From JAVBMO01 sp031552355 (GTDB taxonomy: Bacteria > Bacteroidota > Bacteroidia > Bacteroidales > P3): 15,986 bases of DNA. The position numbers were made by a program, and so were the translations under genes. How positions within the stretch are numbered: position 1 is the stretch's first letter; every line of letters starts with the position of its first letter. The DNA lies in assembly GCA_031552355.1 (NCBI GenBank), contig JAVBMO010000075.1:1-15986 (forward strand). The letters are read 5' to 3'. The notes beneath the pieces were generated by a model that worked only from the letters and a program-made list of their open reading frames with translations, made no database searches and was not told the origin of the DNA. This document shows positions 14,099 to 15,986 of this stretch, in pieces.

Positions 14099-15490
14099 AT
14101 GGAAAGACAACAAACATTAAACAGTGGGGTAACAGTGAATGGGCGCGGTTTGCACACCGGCTCTGTTGTTTCTTTGCAAATGCTTCCTTCCGAAGAAAAT
14201 ACAGGGATTTTGTTCTGCAGAACAGATATTCCTGATTCTCCTTTAGTGAAAGCAGACGCAAATTTAGTTACAGATACCTCAAGAGGTACTACTTTGGAAT
14301 ACCAAGGGGTTAAGGTTTACACCACAGAGCATTTGCTTGCGGCACTTACCGCGCTTAATGTGGACAATGCTTTGATTGAACTGAATGGCCCCGAAGTGCC
14401 TATTTTGGATGGAAGCGCTAGATATTGGGTAGAAGCTATCAACAGCGTGGGGGTTTGTGAACAAAATGCGGAAAGAAAGTATTATAAAATACAGGATATT
14501 ATTACCTACGTAGATGCAGAAAATGAAATCGAAATGATTGCCCTTCCAGCAGATACTTTCAAGGTAACTGTCCTTATTGATTTCAAAACAAAAGTTTTAG
14601 GCAAACAATATGCCACGATTGAAAGTTTGGACGATTTTGTAACTGAAATAGCTCCTTGCAGAACGTTCGTTTTTTTACATGAATTGGATTTTCTATTGAA
14701 AAACAATTTAATTCGCGGTGGAGATTTGGACAATGCCTTGGTTTTTGTTGAAAAACTGCTAGAACCCAACGAAATGAGCCACTTGGCAAAGTTGTTCAAT
14801 AAAACCATAGATGATTTAAAAGTTGAAGAAGGTGTTTTGAATAATGTAAAAAGATATTTTTCAAATGAACCGGCGAGACATAAACTACTTGATGTTGTCG
14901 GCGATTTGAGACTTGTTGGAATGCCGCTGAAAGGCCATTTTATCTTGAAACGCCCCGGTCATAAATCGAATGTAGCTTTAGCAAAACTTATAAAAAAACA
15001 AATTATGGAAAATAGCAATGGTGTTCCGGTCTATAATCCGGATGTTCCACCTATATATGACATTAATGCTATAAAAACAATGCTTCCCCACCGCCATCCT
15101 TTTCTTTTGATAGACAAGATTATAGATGTTACGGACACTTCTGTGGTGGGAATCAAAAATGTGACCATGAATGAGCCTTTTTTCGAAGGCCATTTCCCCG
15201 ATGAACCTGTAATGCCGGGCGTTCTTATTGTAGAAGCTATGGGACAAACAGGTGGTATTTTAGCTTTGCGAATGGTAGAAGATCCCGAAAAATATTCTAC
15301 GTATTTCGTGAAATTCGATAATGTGAAATTCCGCAGCAAGGTAGTCCCCGGCGACACTTTGATTTTAAAAATGGAACTTTCGGCACCTATCCGCAGAGGC
15401 TTAGTGCAAATGCACGGAACGGTTTATGTGGGCTCAAAAATTGCTGTTGAAGCAGATTTGATGGCGCAAATTGCAAAAAATAAAGAATAA
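14099..15490 (+). CDS. lpxC/fabZ: Bifunctional LpxC deacetylase / FabZ dehydratase fusion
   Basis: This 463-residue fusion joins two enzymes. Residues 1-305 are LpxC, the zinc deacetylase that makes the committed step of lipid A synthesis. It shows GRGLHTG, catalytic E77 with zinc ligand H78 (TTEHLLAAL), GPEVPILDGSA, and zinc ligands H261 and D265 (ARHKLLDVVGDL), plus H288 in KRPGHKSN. Residues about 315-463 are FabZ, the 3-hydroxyacyl-ACP dehydratase, with LPHRHPFLLIDKI, catalytic H365 (FFEGHFPDEPVMPG) and E379 (VLIVEAMGQ). The fusion is usual in Bacteroidota and joins two enzymes that compete for, or share, the same 3-hydroxyacyl pool. The start at 14099 was set by the promoter and by the family N-terminus. 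lpxA follows 13 bases later. Both active sites look intact. Confidence 0.97.
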   Translation: MERQQTLNSGVTVNGRGLHTGSVVSLQMLPSEENTGILFCRTDIPDSPLVKADANLVTDTSRGTTLEYQGVKVYTTEHLLAALTALNVDNALIELNGPEVPILDGSARYWVEAINSVGVCEQNAERKYYKIQDIITYVDAENEIEMIALPADTFKVTVLIDFKTKVLGKQYATIESLDDFVTEIAPCRTFVFLHELDFLLKNNLIRGGDLDNALVFVEKLLEPNEMSHLAKLFNKTIDDLKVEEGVLNNVKRYFSNEPARHKLLDVVGDLRLVGMPLKGHFILKRPGHKSNVALAKLIKKQIMENSNGVPVYNPDVPPIYDINAIKTMLPHRHPFLLIDKIIDVTDTSVVGIKNVTMNEPFFEGHFPDEPVMPGVLIVEAMGQTGGILALRMVEDPEKYSTYFVKFDNVKFRSKVVPGDTLILKMELSAPIRRGLVQMHGTVYVGSKIAVEADLMAQIAKNKE

Positions 15491-15503
15491 TACAATATAT
15501 ACA

Positions 15504-15986
15504 ATGTCGCAAGAATTTAAAAATGTAAGCCCACATGCCAAAATAGGGCAAAATGTTTTTATTGGTAACTTTACCACAATAGAAGATGATGTAGAAATTG
15601 GCGACAATACATGGATAGGACCAAATGTTACTATCTTTTCAGGTGCCAGGATAGGGAAGGACTGTAAGATTTTTCCCGGAGCTGTAATAGCCGGAATTCC
15701 TCAGGACTTGAAATTTGGCGGCGAAAAAACACTTGCCATTATCGGCGATAATACGACCATACGCGAATGCGCAACCATTAACCGTGGAACCAAAGCACAT
15801 GGCGAAACAACAATCGGGAAAAACAGTTTTATTATGGCTTATGCTCATGTTGCCCACGATTGTATAATAGGCGATAATGTTATTTTGTCAAATTCTACTG
15901 CTTTGGCAGGCCATATAGAAGTAGGCGATTGGGCTATTTTAAGCGGCGCATGCGCCATTCATCAATTTTGCAAGATAGGTGCTCAT
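15504..15986 (+). CDS. lpxA: UDP-N-acetylglucosamine acyltransferase LpxA, N-terminal part (cut by window end)
   Basis: LpxA transfers a 3-hydroxyacyl chain from ACP to UDP-GlcNAc, the first step of lipid A synthesis. The 161 visible residues form left-handed beta-helix hexapeptide repeats (IGDNTWIG, RIGKDCKIFPGAVI, TTIGKNSFIMAYAHV). Hallmarks are GIPQDLKF, NRGT, AYAHVAHDC with H118 as the equivalent of the E. coli catalytic H125, LAGHIEVGDWAILSG and IHQFCKIGAH. The start ATG at 15504 is 13 bases after the lpxC/fabZ stop, so the genes are one operon. The C-terminal part, about 95 residues by family length, is outside the window. Confidence 0.96.
   Translation, partial: MSQEFKNVSPHAKIGQNVFIGNFTTIEDDVEIGDNTWIGPNVTIFSGARIGKDCKIFPGAVIAGIPQDLKFGGEKTLAIIGDNTTIRECATINRGTKAHGETTIGKNSFIMAYAHVAHDCIIGDNVILSNSTALAGHIEVGDWAILSGACAIHQFCKIGAH

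Noticed and set aside
1..15986. CRISPR array, tRNA, rRNA or phage module
   Set aside because: I saw no regularly spaced direct repeats, no cloverleaf-like sequence, no rRNA segments and no phage structural, integrase or lysis genes.

Overview
The window reads as chromosomal DNA of a member of the Bacteroidota, probably an anaerobic Bacteroidales-like lineage; this is inference. The support is: (i) a fused lpxC-fabZ gene followed by lpxA, an arrangement typical of the phylum; (ii) a DUF4295 small protein gene next to rpmG and ftsY; (iii) at least six sites matching the Bacteroidota -7 promoter element TAnnTTTG, placed just upstream of genes; (iv) no obvious Shine-Dalgarno sequences; (v) AT-rich intergenic DNA; (vi) hydE, an [FeFe]-hydrogenase maturase gene, which suggests an anaerobic or fermentative life.

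Layout. 1-518 is the 3' part of an IS5-family insertion sequence, its transposase split over two frames at an A8 run. 519-733 is non-coding, with small inverted repeats. 734-5890 is an envelope block: lptD on the minus strand, then divergently an N-acetylmuramoyl-L-alanine amidase and an MCE/MlaD-type lipid-transport protein. A strong terminator follows. 6111-8476 holds two lipoprotein genes on the plus strand: a MORN/YwqK-repeat protein and an M49-like metallopeptidase with an HEXXH motif. After another terminator, 8607-11054 is a tight three-gene operon: an unknown four-helix membrane protein, hydE, and an MBL-fold hydrolase. It meets rimO tail to tail with overlapping stop codons.

11051-13891 is the minus-strand translation/secretion block rimO, ftsY, DUF4295, rpmG. 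Hairpin terminators separate ftsY from rimO and DUF4295 from ftsY. rpmB, which often precedes rpmG in this phylum, is not present here. A divergent AT-rich spacer then leads to the lipid A operon lpxC/fabZ-lpxA, with lpxA cut by the window end.

How the genes fit together: the two edges of the window deal with the outer membrane. LpxA and LpxC carry out the first steps of lipid A synthesis, FabZ supplies acyl chains, LptD inserts finished LPS into the outer leaflet, the MCE protein probably moves phospholipids, and the amidase remodels peptidoglycan. The middle is core translation and protein targeting (RimO, FtsY, bL33) plus a hydrogenase maturation gene apparently separated from hydF and hydG. 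I see no clear new defence or mobile system. The most unusual items are the hydE operon with its unknown membrane partner, the transposase frameshift site, the HEXXH-type M49 lipoprotein, a pair of similar intergenic hairpin repeats, and overlapping divergent promoters at lptD.
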